NCBI GenBank assembly: GCA_963969495.1
Contig: OZ018327.1
Span: 34,831,175-34,895,174, forward strand
Direction of reading: 5' to 3'
DNA length: 64,000 nucleotides
Source: Ceratothoa steindachneri
Taxonomy: Eukaryota; Arthropoda; Malacostraca; Isopoda; Cymothoidae
The position numbers and the translations under genes were made by a program. This document shows, piece by piece, positions 24,223 to 35,000 of this stretch. Position 1 is the stretch's first letter. Each line of letters begins with the position of its first letter. Below the pieces are notes generated by a model. That model was given only the letters and a program-made list of their open reading frames with translations. It searched no databases and was not told the origin of the DNA.

Positions 24223-26095
24223 ATAATGACAACTGGCCTAAAATAATGTGTTTTTTTAGGGTCTCTTCTGGAGGCTACCTGCATGGCCAAAAGTCGCTGT
24301 ACTTACAACAAAGAAATTAAGCAAAAGAAAGAAAAAGAATAGACATGCTTCGGTGTCGGAAGGACCAGTTTACGCGTGGCCTATGAGACTCAGCCATCAT
24401 GAGTCCCTGTTAAAAAAGACTGAAAAAGATTCGTTAAAAATGCCTCTTCCGCGTAGGCGGCCGATTGCCGCTAGGAGATTTACCATTGGATACTACTCAT
24501 CTATAAAAAAAATGTCACTGGGAAAATATTCTGTTGGGTACTGCCCTTCTTTAAGGGCAACCGTATCTCTCTCATTCACACTTTGTATTGAAATCACGCA
24601 TAATCACCTTGAACTGATTGTTTTCTTGTGTACGTGCATTCGCAAGTGATATATTGAAGTCCTCACCTTCTTCATCGAAGTGAGATGTCGTTGGGTTAAA
24701 TTACTTATAGCGAATATCTATCTCATATTCCAATCACTAGTTTGATTAGTCTATTGGGTGTCACTGGGGCGGTTCACAATGTCAACAAGGGAGTGGTTGG
24801 TTATAGAAACACGTTCACAATTTATATTTATTAAGGTCTACTGATAGAATTGTTCTTGATTGCTTCAAGCCAGCGGGCTCGCAACTCGCGTCAATGGAGA
24901 GCTTTCTTGGAGGTTGCTGTGAAGGCTGGCACTTGGCATGGAGCGAGCGAGAGAGTGTGTTAAAGATAACTGATGTGCCGTCACCGTGCATGGCAGATAA
25001 GTAGGCTCGAATATCGTGGGGTTGACAAGTATCGACATCATGGGGTTGCCGCCGGTCGCTGACTCTGCCATTACTATAACTTCAGTTATGGTTGATGCTA
25101 TGTCTCGGTGTAAAAGGACTACTAAGCCATTAGTATGTCTTTCCTACCTTTCTAAGAGAGTATGTGATCGTTTTTAATTGTGTAGTTCTTTCTCCTTTGC
25201 CGACGAACTGATGGCCCATTGTGTTCTCTCAAGTTCTACAGGTCCGGGGCCCTTAGTGTCATTTAGGAGTGTCCGGGTGTCGTACGTCACCAATGTCGTT
25301 AACATCCGGCAGCCAATTTCGTAAACCTGGGGATTCTTAGTACTCTTTGATCCAGAGATTACCTGCTGGTTGCCGTGGTTAGGGGTTCATTCACCTCCGG
25401 CGAATGAGGGCCGTGTTCCGTGGTTTAATACGATGGACATAATTGGCCGGAGAACCATTGAGTGATTTGGCCCAGGGTCCAAAATGGAGGGTAGTATCGG
25501 GGATCACCCACTCCCCCTAATCGATCTTGGACACCCTTAGTATGTGTTGTCACTCACCCAGTGGACAAAATAATTGAAACATATGATATTACAAATCCTA
25601 TATTTTCGCCAATGTTTGGACATAAATAAAGATCCCAATGATATATAAATTTATTTACAGTGAGGTGAAACAAATATGAGGCCATACATATTTAAATATT
25701 ATTTAATATAACTCACCGACAAAAAATTAGTTACCTGTGACTGGAACGTATCTAATTACGTGTAATACATTTATTTTAAACACGCAATGTGACTTATATT
25801 CCGGTAAGCATTTCTGCCTTTAAAAAGGACTAGGAATACTACAACTAAGGTATTTTGATATGTTTAAAGTAAGAAAATAAAACATAGTGATACTAACGAG
25901 TATATTATAATTATTTTCCAGAAAAGATTGAATAAAAGTGGAAATAAGTATTTAGATATTCATGGAGAATAATTTTAAATTAGCTTATTTACATAATTTT
26001 TGCTCTAGAATGTTCTACATAGATCTACAATGAATCGATAGGTTCCAACACTAGTTTACCTATGGGTTTTTTTGCATAACCTCATTTAGCACACT
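24223..26095. other. unassigned
   Basis: No convincing gene. A 98-codon plus frame at 24,353-24,649 has no motif. A GC-richer block (24,740-25,560) contains GTCACTGGGGCGGTTCACA and resembles LTR-type sequence in composition, but I found no second copy, primer site or coding part. 25,560-26,095 is AT-rich with nothing seen. Confidence 0.4.
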
Positions 26096-26099
26096 AAAC

Positions 26100-26301
26100 C
26101 AGTAGTTCCCAACCTTTTTTTATCTATTTTTTCCCCTTCGATTAGTTCATCTGTTCGGATTTCCCCTTTCATATAGTGACAATGAAAAAGTACAAATTTT
26201 AAATACATTTTTTTGCTTAATAATACAAATAACGTAATAAATAATATGTTAATATATTTAGAGTTCCTGTTTTTAATTGAACCATCAAAAGTTACAACCA
26301 A
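26100..26301 (+). mobile_element. hAT-type terminus, partial
   Basis: CAGTAGTTCCCAACCTTTTT at 26,100 matches the general form of hAT terminal inverted repeats (CAGNGGTTCCCAACC). The following 150 bp is AT-rich. I could not find the opposite terminus or an 8-bp target duplication, so the extent is a guess. Confidence 0.45.
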
Positions 26302-26610
26302 ACACTTGGACCTCCTCCTGACAAATTTGTTAAATGGGTGGGAGTCCCGGTCGCCAACGGGAATACACGACTAATTTCTCGGGGTTTTTTTTTAAAGTCC
26401 TGGGGCCTCAGTACTGGTTTACGCACCGGTTCTTGGACATACGAACGAGAGCTTGTGAGTTGGATTGTGAGTAAAGTGGAGAAGAAACCAGACTCACACA
26501 GATAAGTTGTGGAAAACAATAAGAATTTTCAGTGTGTTGGTGTTCAGCTGTGATTATGCTCCACACACATCAACCCAGAAATCGTCGATGTTTTGTACAC
26601 GAAATTCCAG

Positions 26611-26790
26611 TGCTGGGCAGTCCGTCAGTACCGATGACGGAACTTCCGTCAGTGCGTCACTGACTGACCCCCGTTTCGCTGACGACTGACGGAAACATTA
26701 TTTGCCGAAGGTCGTCTTTGCTTTTCGGGTTAGTGACGGTTCGGGTGACAGCCGAAAATCACTTCCGTCGGCGCTTATTCCGTCAATGTT
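26611..26790 (+). mobile_element. hAT-like terminus with CCGTCAGT subterminal repeats
   Basis: CAGTGCTGGGCAGT at 26,611 resembles a hAT terminus. It is followed by several direct and inverted copies of CCGTCAGT/ACTGACGG in about 90 bp, an arrangement typical of hAT subterminal transposase-binding sites. The other end is not visible, and the region runs into the 3' end of a minus-strand LINE fragment. Confidence 0.45.
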
Positions 26791-26839
26791 TCAAAGTTTC
26801 CCTCAGTCCTTGAGCATCCTTCTTTACACATACTCAAAC

Positions 26840-27600
26840 AAATTAATATCCATCCTATGATATGGTGACCAGAATTGCACCACATAGTTAAGATGAGGCC
26901 TAACTAATGTTAGGTACAGCTTTAGAATAACATTAGCACTCTTATTACATTCCTTCCCCCCAAAAAAACTAATACCCTATTAGCTTTATTTCTAGCCCTT
27001 TTGCACTGCTTGCTAGGCCGGAGGTCAGAACATACTAGGACACCTAAGTCTCTTTCGCATTCTGACCTTCCTAAAACTCTCCTATTTAGTTTATAATTAT
27101 TCAATGGATTACACCTACCTATACTAAGTACACTACACTTGCTTATGTTAAATTCCATTTTCCATTTCTCTGTCCATTGGGAAAGTATGGTCAATTCATC
27201 TTGTAATACCTCAACATCTGAATCAGACCTTATAATCCTAGCTAACTTAGTATCATTGGCAAACTTGCTTAGGTCGCTACTTATATCTAAGTCAAACTCA
27301 TTAATATATATCAAGCATAACGGCCCTAACACTGAGCCTTTAGGAACCCCACCTAGTAACATTCCCCCACTCAGATCTAATCCCGTCTATACTAAATCTT
27401 TGCTGTCTGTCACTAAGCCACGACTGAATCCACCTAAAATTACTTCCATCGATCCCATGCGCTGTAACTTTATTCATAAGTCGTAAGTGTGGCACACCCT
27501 GTCGAAAGCCTTACTAAAATCTAAGTAAACAATATTGTAATTCTCATCGCTATCGGCAGCATCGAACACCATTCTATAAAAAAGACAGTAAAATACTTAA
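26840..27600 (-). pseudogene. LINE reverse transcriptase fragment
   Basis: The minus strand encodes, in order: NIVYLDFSKAFDRV (about 27,530), LGGVPKGSVLGPLCLIYINE (27,357-27,298), a degraded catalytic box KFANDTKLA in place of FADD (about 27,265), WKMEFNISKCSVLSIGR, RDLGVLVCSDL, and scraps of the thumb (TLVRPHLNYVVQFWSP, in mixed frames) to about 26,840. It is CR1/Rex1-like but distinct from copies A-C. The Asp-to-Asn change in the catalytic box, a frameshift before the palm and the missing endonuclease make it inactive. Confidence 0.88.
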
Positions 27601-27609
27601 ACACGATTC

Positions 27610-28128
27610 GCATCTAGTAAAGCCTTAAAGGTCATAATCGTTAGGATTTTGTCAACTGTAAGTTTTTCCTTTTCGATTGGTTTTACGATCTTTTTCAGTG
27701 ACATTAATACTCGACCTCCCAAACACCAATGCCGGACCTCCCTGACACTAACACCGGACTTACTTCATCTTCTTCAATGCCTCCTCTCCTTACACAAGCC
27801 TCACACTCTCCACGATGCACAGTTTCACACAGTCTTCGCCCATCGCATGTGGTTTTCCAAGGAAACTTGAAAAACTATGGCATATTCAAGCCCTCATGAG
27901 GTTGATGTTGGTTTGTTGCTAGGTTCTCTTCAAATACAGATGAGCATTTGGCAGTTCTGCTTCAGTTGAAATGGTTTCTTGATACCATTTGAAAAGGTTT
28001 ATAAACAGACAACATTAAAGGTATGTCCACTGTCCTTGACAAGATAACTGAACCCATAGTTCAAATAATTATCTTGATATATTCTGCGACATCTGAAAAC
28101 ACAAAACACAGGCCTATCAATTAGAAAA
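27610..28128. other. unassigned
   Basis: I see no gene, RNA or clear repeat between the LINE fragment and the left end of the large satellite-bearing element. Confidence 0.5.
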
Positions 28129-28334
28129 AAAACCGGGATCACCTGAAGATTCTGACCCCCCAAAAGTTTCTACTGAAGAATCTGACCTACAGATTGCTTC
28201 TCCTGAAGAATCTTCCCCCTCTACCCTTTCCAAAGTAAAATTTAAAGATTTATTTATAAAAGGTGGTTTAAAAAAAAAATTTGTATATAAAGGTTAAAAG
28301 ATAAAGTTAAAAAACAGTTAATTTAAATTGTTTT

Positions 28335-28940
28335 GGGCATTAATATGCGTACACAAGGTCCCAAAATGATCGGTAAATCGCTCACACCTCATGATTTCGG
28401 GCAGGTAGCTTGCCAAAAATTCTCTTTTACAACCTTTCATTGCCTTGATTTTTCTCTTCTATTTGTTCCGGTAAGATTCTATCGTTTGGGTATAAACTCC
28501 AGTTTGGATGTTACAAAATGTATAGAATGATTTACTGTAGAATACGTAAATCCTAACCGTTGTATGTTTCCGTATGCTTTTAATTCATCTGAATAAAAAA
28601 TTGAATCAGGAAGTTCTACTTTTTTCAACGATGGGTGAAAGAGTGGCAGCGCTCCTGTCAAGTACAATTTGTATGTAACCAATTGCGAACGTATAGGGTG
28701 TATCAACAATACTGAAAACCCGAACCTGACTTTGGGGCCCTCTTCATTCATGATGTTTCACTTTGTGCGCAAAACAAGATTCATCAATCTCTACTATGCG
28801 TCTTGATCCTCCAAGCTTAATCGGGCTATCTACGAAATAATCAGCACAAATTTCAAGGAAAAACTTGTAGCACTCAATTAGACTCTTCTCTGACATTCCA
28901 GTTTGTGGTATCGCTTTAGTTATACAAAAGTTTTCCGACC
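28335..28940 (-). pseudogene. Merlin/ISXO2-like transposase, decayed
   Basis: Read on the minus strand, an open part (about 28,935-28,751) gives SEKSLIECYKFFLEICADYF and then GGSRRIVEIDESCFAHKVKH. The EIDES box carries the first catalytic acid of the ISXO2/IS1016-like DDE fold. A frame change follows, then FYSDELKAYGNIQRLGF and YSTVNHSIHFV (about 28,600-28,515), with the second acid in SDE. A last frame shift leads to KAMKGCKREFLASYLPEIM and RCERF (about 28,450-28,365), which match the Merlin C-terminus. Merlin enzymes cut and paste elements with terminal inverted repeats. Two or more frameshifts and no visible N-terminal start make this a pseudogene. It lies inside the left edge of the giant element, with its C-terminus toward the left end. 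Confidence 0.85.
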
Positions 28941-29065
28941 AAACATAAAGATTAAACAGAAGAAGAGAGTAACGTTAAGGAAATCAACCGTAAGCTTGAC
29001 AGATCAAATTTAGTTATTCTCTCAACTTTGTGGTGATAAGAAAAAAAGATGAAACAGGGATTGTG

Positions 29066-32000
29066 CCTGCCGAAGAATCTTCCTCCCAGAATGTCTCTTC
29101 TGAAGAATCTTCTTCCCAGAATGTCTCTTCTGAAGCATCTTCTTCTCAGAATGTCTCTTCTGAAGCATCTTCTTCCCAGAATGTCTCTTCTGAAGCATCT
29201 TCTTCCCAGAATGTCTCGTCTGAAGCATCTTCTTCCCAGAATGTCTCTTCTGAAGAATCTTCTTCCCAGGATGTCTCTTCTGAAGCATCTTCTTCCCAGA
29301 ATGTCTCTTCTGAAGCATCTTTTTCCCAGAATGTCTCTTCTGAAAAATCTTCTTCCCAGAATGTCTCTTCTGAAGAATCTTCTTCCCAGGATGTCTCTTC
29401 TGAAGCATCTTCTTCCCAGAATGTCTCTTCTGAAGCATCTTTTTCCCAGAATGTCTCTTCTGAAAAATCTTCTTCCCAGAATGTCTCTTCTGAAGAATCT
29501 TCTTCCCAGAATTTCTCTTCTGAAGAATCTTCTTCTCAGAATGTCTCTTCTGAAGAATCTTCTTCCCAGAATGTCTCTTCTGAAGCAGTTTCTTCCCAGA
29601 ATGTCTCTTCTAAAGAATCTTCTTCCAAGAATGTCTCTTCTGAAGAAACTTTTTCTCAGAATGTCTCTTCTGAAGAATCTCCCCGCAGACTGTTTCTTCT
29701 GAAGAATCTTTTTCTTAGAATGTCTCTTTTGAAGAATCCTCTTCCCAGAATGTCGCTTCTGAAGCATCTTCTTCCCAGAATGTCTCTTCTGAAGGATCTT
29801 CTTCCCAGAATGTCTCTTCTGAAGAATATTTTTCTCACAATGTCTCTTCTAAAAAATCTTCTTCCCAGAATGTCTCTTCTGAAAAATCTTCTTCCCTGAA
29901 TGTCTTTTCTGAAAAATCTTCTTCACAGAATGTCTCTTTTGAAGAATCTTCTTCCTAGAATGTCTCTTCTGAAGAATCTTTTTCTCAGAATGTCTCTTCT
30001 AAAGAATCTTCCCGCAGACTGTCTCTTCTGAAAAATCCTCTTCTCAGAATGTCTCTTCTAAAGAATCTTCTTCTTAGAATGTCTCTTCTAAAGCATCTTC
30101 TTCCCAGAATGTCTCTTCTAGAAAATCTTCTTCCCAGAATATCTCTTCTGAAGAATCTTCTTTCCAGAATGTCTCTTCTGAAGCATCTTCTTCCCAGAAT
30201 GTCTCTTCTGAAGAATCTTCTTCCCAGAATGTCTCTTCTGGAGAATCTACTTCCCAGAATGTCTCTTCTAAAGAATGTTCTTCCCAGAATGTCTCTTCTG
30301 AAGAATCCTCTTCCCAGAATGTCTCTTCTGAAGAATTTTCTTCCCAGAATTTCTCTTCTGAAGAACGTTCTTACCAGAATCTCTCTTCTGAAGAATCTTC
30401 TTCCGAAAATGTCCCTTCTAGGGAATCTCACCCCCAGAATGTCTCCTCTGTAGAATCTTCTTACCAGAATGTCTCTTCGTAAGAATCTTCTTCCCAGGAT
30501 GTCTCTTTTGACGAATATTCTTCCTAGAAAGGCTCTTCTGAGGAATCTTCGCCCAGGATGTCTCTTCTGAAGAATCCTTCTCCCAGAATGTCTGTTCTGA
30601 AGCATCTTGTTCCCAGAATGTCTCTTCTGAAGAATCTTCTACCCAGAATGTCTCTTCTGAAGAAACTTTTTCTCATAATGTCTTTTCTGAAGAATCTCCC
30701 CGCAGACCGTTTCTTCTGAAGAATCTTCTTCTTAGAATGTCTCTTCTGTAAAATCTTCTTCCCAGAATGTCGCTTCTGAAGCATTTTCTTCCCAGAATGT
30801 CTCTTCTGAAGGATCTTCTTCCCAGACTGTCTCTTCTGAAGAATATTTTTCTCGGACTGTCTTTTGTGAAAAATCTTCTTACCTGTATGTCCTTATCTGA
30901 AAAATCTTCTTCCCAGAATGTCTCTTCTGAAAAATCTTCTTCCCAGAATGTCTTTTCTGGAGAATCTTTTTCTCAGAATGTCTCTTATGAAGAATCTTCC
31001 CGCAGACTGTCTCTTCTGAAGAATCTTTCTCCTAGAATGTCTCTTCTGAAGAATCCTCTTCTCAGAATGTCTCTTCTAAAGAATCTTCTTCTTAGAATGT
31101 CTCTTCTAAAGCATCTTCTTCCCAGAATGTCTCTTCTGGAGAATCTTCCTCCCAGAATGTCTCTTCTGGAGAATCTTCTTCCCAGAATGTCTCTTCTAAA
31201 GAATCCTCTTCCCAGAATGTCTGTTATGGAGATCCTCACCCCCAGAATGTCTCTTCTGAAGAATCTTGTTCCCAGAATGTCTCATCTAAAGCATCTTCTT
31301 CCCAGAATGTCTTTTGTGAAGAATCTTCTCCCTAGAATGTCTCTTCTGGAAAATCTTCGTCCCAGAATGTCTCTTCTGAAGAATCTTCTTCCCAGAATGT
31401 CTCTCCTGAAGCAGCTCCTTCCCAGAATGTCTCTTCTGAAGAATCTTGTTCCCAGAATGTCTCTTCTGGAGAACGTTCTTACCAGAATCGCTCTTCTGAA
31501 GAATCTTCTTCCGAAAATGTCCCTTCTAGGGAATCTCACCCCCAGAATGTCTCCTCTGTAGAATCTTCTTACCAGAATGTCTCTTCGTAAAAATCTTCTT
31601 CCCAGGATGTCTCTTTTGACGAATATTCTTCCTAGAATGTCTCTTCTGAGGAATCTTCGCCCAGGATGTCTCTTCTGAAGAATCCTTCTCCTAGAATGTC
31701 TGATCTGAATCATCTTCTTCCCAGAATGTCTACTCTGAAGAATCTTCTACCCAAATGTCTCTTCTGAAGAAACTTTTTCCCAGAATGTCTCTTCTGAAGA
31801 ATGTTCTTTCCTAGAATGTCTCTTCTGAATAATTTTCTTCCCAGAATGTCTCTTCTGAAGAATTTTCTTCCCAGAATTTCTCTTCTGAAGAATCTTCTTC
31901 CCAGAATCTATCTTCTGAAGAATCTTTTTCCGAAAATGTCTCTTCCAGGGAATCTCACCCCCAGAATGTCTCCTCTGTAGAATCTTCTTCCTAGAATCTC

Positions 32001-35000
32001 TCTTCTGAAGAATCTTCTTCCGAAAATGTCTCTTCTAGGGAATCTCACCCCCAGAATGTCTCCTCTGTAGAATCTTCTTCCCAGAATGTCTTTTCTGAAG
32101 AATCTTCTTCCCAGAATGTCTCTTCTGAAGAATTCTCTTCTCAGAATGTCTCTTCTAAAGAATCTTCTTCCTAGAAAGTCTCTTGTGAAGAATCTTTTTC
32201 CCAGAATTTCTCTTCTGAAGAATCTTCTTCTCAGAATGTCTCTTCTGAAGAATCTTCTTCCCAGAATGTCTCTTCTGGAGCATTTTCTTACCAGAATGGC
32301 TCTTCTGAAGCATCTTCTTCCCAGAATGTCTATTCTAAGGAAACTTTTTCTTAGAATGTCTCTTCTGAAGAATCTCCCCGCAGACTGTTTCTTCTGAAGA
32401 ATCTTCTTCTTAGAATGTCTCTTCTGAAGAATCTTCTCCCCAGAATGTCGCTTCTGAAGCATCTTCCTTCCAGAATGTCTCTTCTGAAGGATCCTCTTCC
32501 CAGAATGTCTCTTCTGAAGAATATTTTTCTTAGAATGTCTCTTCTGAAAAATCTTCTTCCCAGAATGTCTCTTCTGAAAAATCTTCTTCCCAGAATGTCT
32601 CTTCTGAATTATCTTCTTCCCAGGATGTGTCTTCTGACGAATATTCTTCCTCGAATGTCTCTTCTGAGGAATCTTTTTCAAGGATGTCTCTTCTGAAGAA
32701 TCTTCTTCCCAGAATGTCTCTTCTGAAGAATCTCTTTCCCAAAATGTCTCTTCTGAAGAATTTTCTTCCCAGAATGTTTCTTCTGAAGAATCTTTTTCCC
32801 CACAATGTCTCTTCTGAAGAATCTTCTTCCTAGAATGTCTCTTCTGAAGCATCTTCTTCCCAGAATGTCTCTTCTGAAGAATCTTCTTCCCAAAATTTCT
32901 CTTCTGAAGCATCTTCTTCCCAGAATGTCTCTTTCGAAGAATCTTTTTCCCAGAATGTCTCTTCTCAGCATCTTCTTCCCAGAATGTCTCTTCTGAAGAA
33001 TCTTCGTCCCAGAATGTCTCTTCTAAAGAATCTTCTTCCCAGAATGTCTCTTCTAAGGCATCTTCTTTCCAGAATGTCTCTTCTGAAGAATCTTCTTCCA
33101 GAATGTCTTTTCCGAAGCATCTTCTTCCCAGAATGTCTCTTCTGAAGAATCTTCTTCCTAGAATGTCTCTTCTGAAGCATCTTCTTCCCAGAATGTCTCT
33201 TCTGAAAAGTTTTCTTTCCAGAATGTCTCTTCTGAAGAATATTCTTCCCAAAATGTCTCTTCTGAAGAATCTTCTTCTCAGAATGTCTTTTCTGGAGAAT
33301 CTTCTTCCCAGAATGTCTCTTCTGAAGAATCCTTTTCTCAGAATGTCTCTTCTAAAGAATCTTCTTCCTAGAATGTCCCTTCTGAAGCATCTTCTTTCCA
33401 GAATGTCTCTTCTGAAGAATCTTCTTCCTAGAATCTCTCTTCTAAAGAATCTTCTTCTGAAAATGTCTCTTCTGGAGAATCTCACCCCCAGAACGTCTAT
33501 TCTGTAGAATCTTCTTCCCAGAATGTCTCTTTGTAAGAATCTTCTTCCCAGGATGTCTTTTCTGACGAATATTCTTCCTAGAATGTTTCTTCTGAAGAAT
33601 CCTCTTCTAGAATTTCTCTTCTGAAGAATCTTCTTCCTAGAATGTCTCCTCTGAAGAATATTCTTCCCAAAATGTTTCTTATGAAGAATCTTCTTCCCAG
33701 AATGTCTCTTCTGAAGAATCTTCTTCCTAGAATTTCTCTTCGGAAGCATCTTCTTCCCAGAATGTCTCTTGTGAAGAATCTTCTTCCCAAAATGTCTCTT
33801 CTGTAACTTTTTCTTGCCAGAATGTCTTTTCTGAAGAATCTTCTTTCCAGAATGTCTCTTCTGAAGGATCTTCTTCCTAAAATGTCTCTTCTGAAGAATC
33901 TTTTTCTCAGAATGTCTCTTCTGAAGAATCTTCTTTCCAGAATGTCTCTTCTGAAGCATCTTCTTCCCAGAATGTCTCTTCTGAAGAATCTTCTTTTCAG
34001 AATGTCTCTTCTGAAGAATCTTTTTCTCAGAATGTCTCTTCTGAAGAATCTTCCCGCAGACTGTCTCTTCTGAAGAATCTTCTTCCCAGAATTTCTCTTC
34101 CCGAAGAATTCTCTTCTCAGAATGTCTCTTCTAAAGAATCTTTTTCCTAGAATGTCTCTTTTGAAGCATCTTTTTCCTAGAATGTCTCCTCTGAAGAATC
34201 TTCTTCCCAGAAGGTCTCTTTTGAATAATCTTCTTCCCAGAATGCCTTTTCTGAAGAATCTTCTTCCCAGAATGTCTCTTCTGGAGAATCTCATCCCCAG
34301 AATTTCTCTTCTTAAGAATCTTCTTCTGAGAATGTCTCTTCTGGATAATCTTTTTCCCAGAATGTCTCTTCTGAAGAATCTTCTTCTGAGAATGTCTCTT
34401 CTGGATAATCTTTTTCCAAGAATGTCTCTTCTGAAGAATCTTTATCCGAGAATGTCTCTTCTGAATAATCTTCTTCCAAGAATGTCTCTTCTGAAGAATC
34501 TTCTTCCTAGAATTTCTCTTCTGAAGAATATTTTTCCCAGAATCTCTCTTCTGAAGAATCTTCTTCCGAAAATGTCTCTTCTGGAGAATCTCACACCCAG
34601 AAGGTCTCTTCTGTAGAATCTTTTTCCCAGAATGTCTCTTCGTAAGAATCTTCTTTCTAGGATGTCTTCTCTGACGAATATTCTTCCTAGAATGTCTTTT
34701 CTGAGGAATCTTCTTCCCAAACTGTCTCTTTTAAAGAATCTTTTTCCTAGAATGTCTCTTCTAAAGAATCTTCTTCCTAGAATGTCTCTTCTGAAGAATC
34801 CTCTTCCTAGAATGTCTCTTCTGAATAATCCTCTTCCCAGAATGTCTCTTCTGAAGAAACTTCTTCCCAAAATGTCTCTTCTGAAGAATCTTCTTCCCAG
34901 AATGTCTCTTTTGAAAAATCTTCTTCCCAGAATGTCTCTTCTGAAGAATCTTCTTCCCAGGATGTCTCTTCTGAAGCATCTTCTTCCCAGAATGTCTCTT

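Noticed and set aside
24740..25560. LTR of a retrotransposon
   Set aside because: The composition and GTCACTGGGGCGG look LTR-like, but there is no second copy, primer site or coding region in the window.
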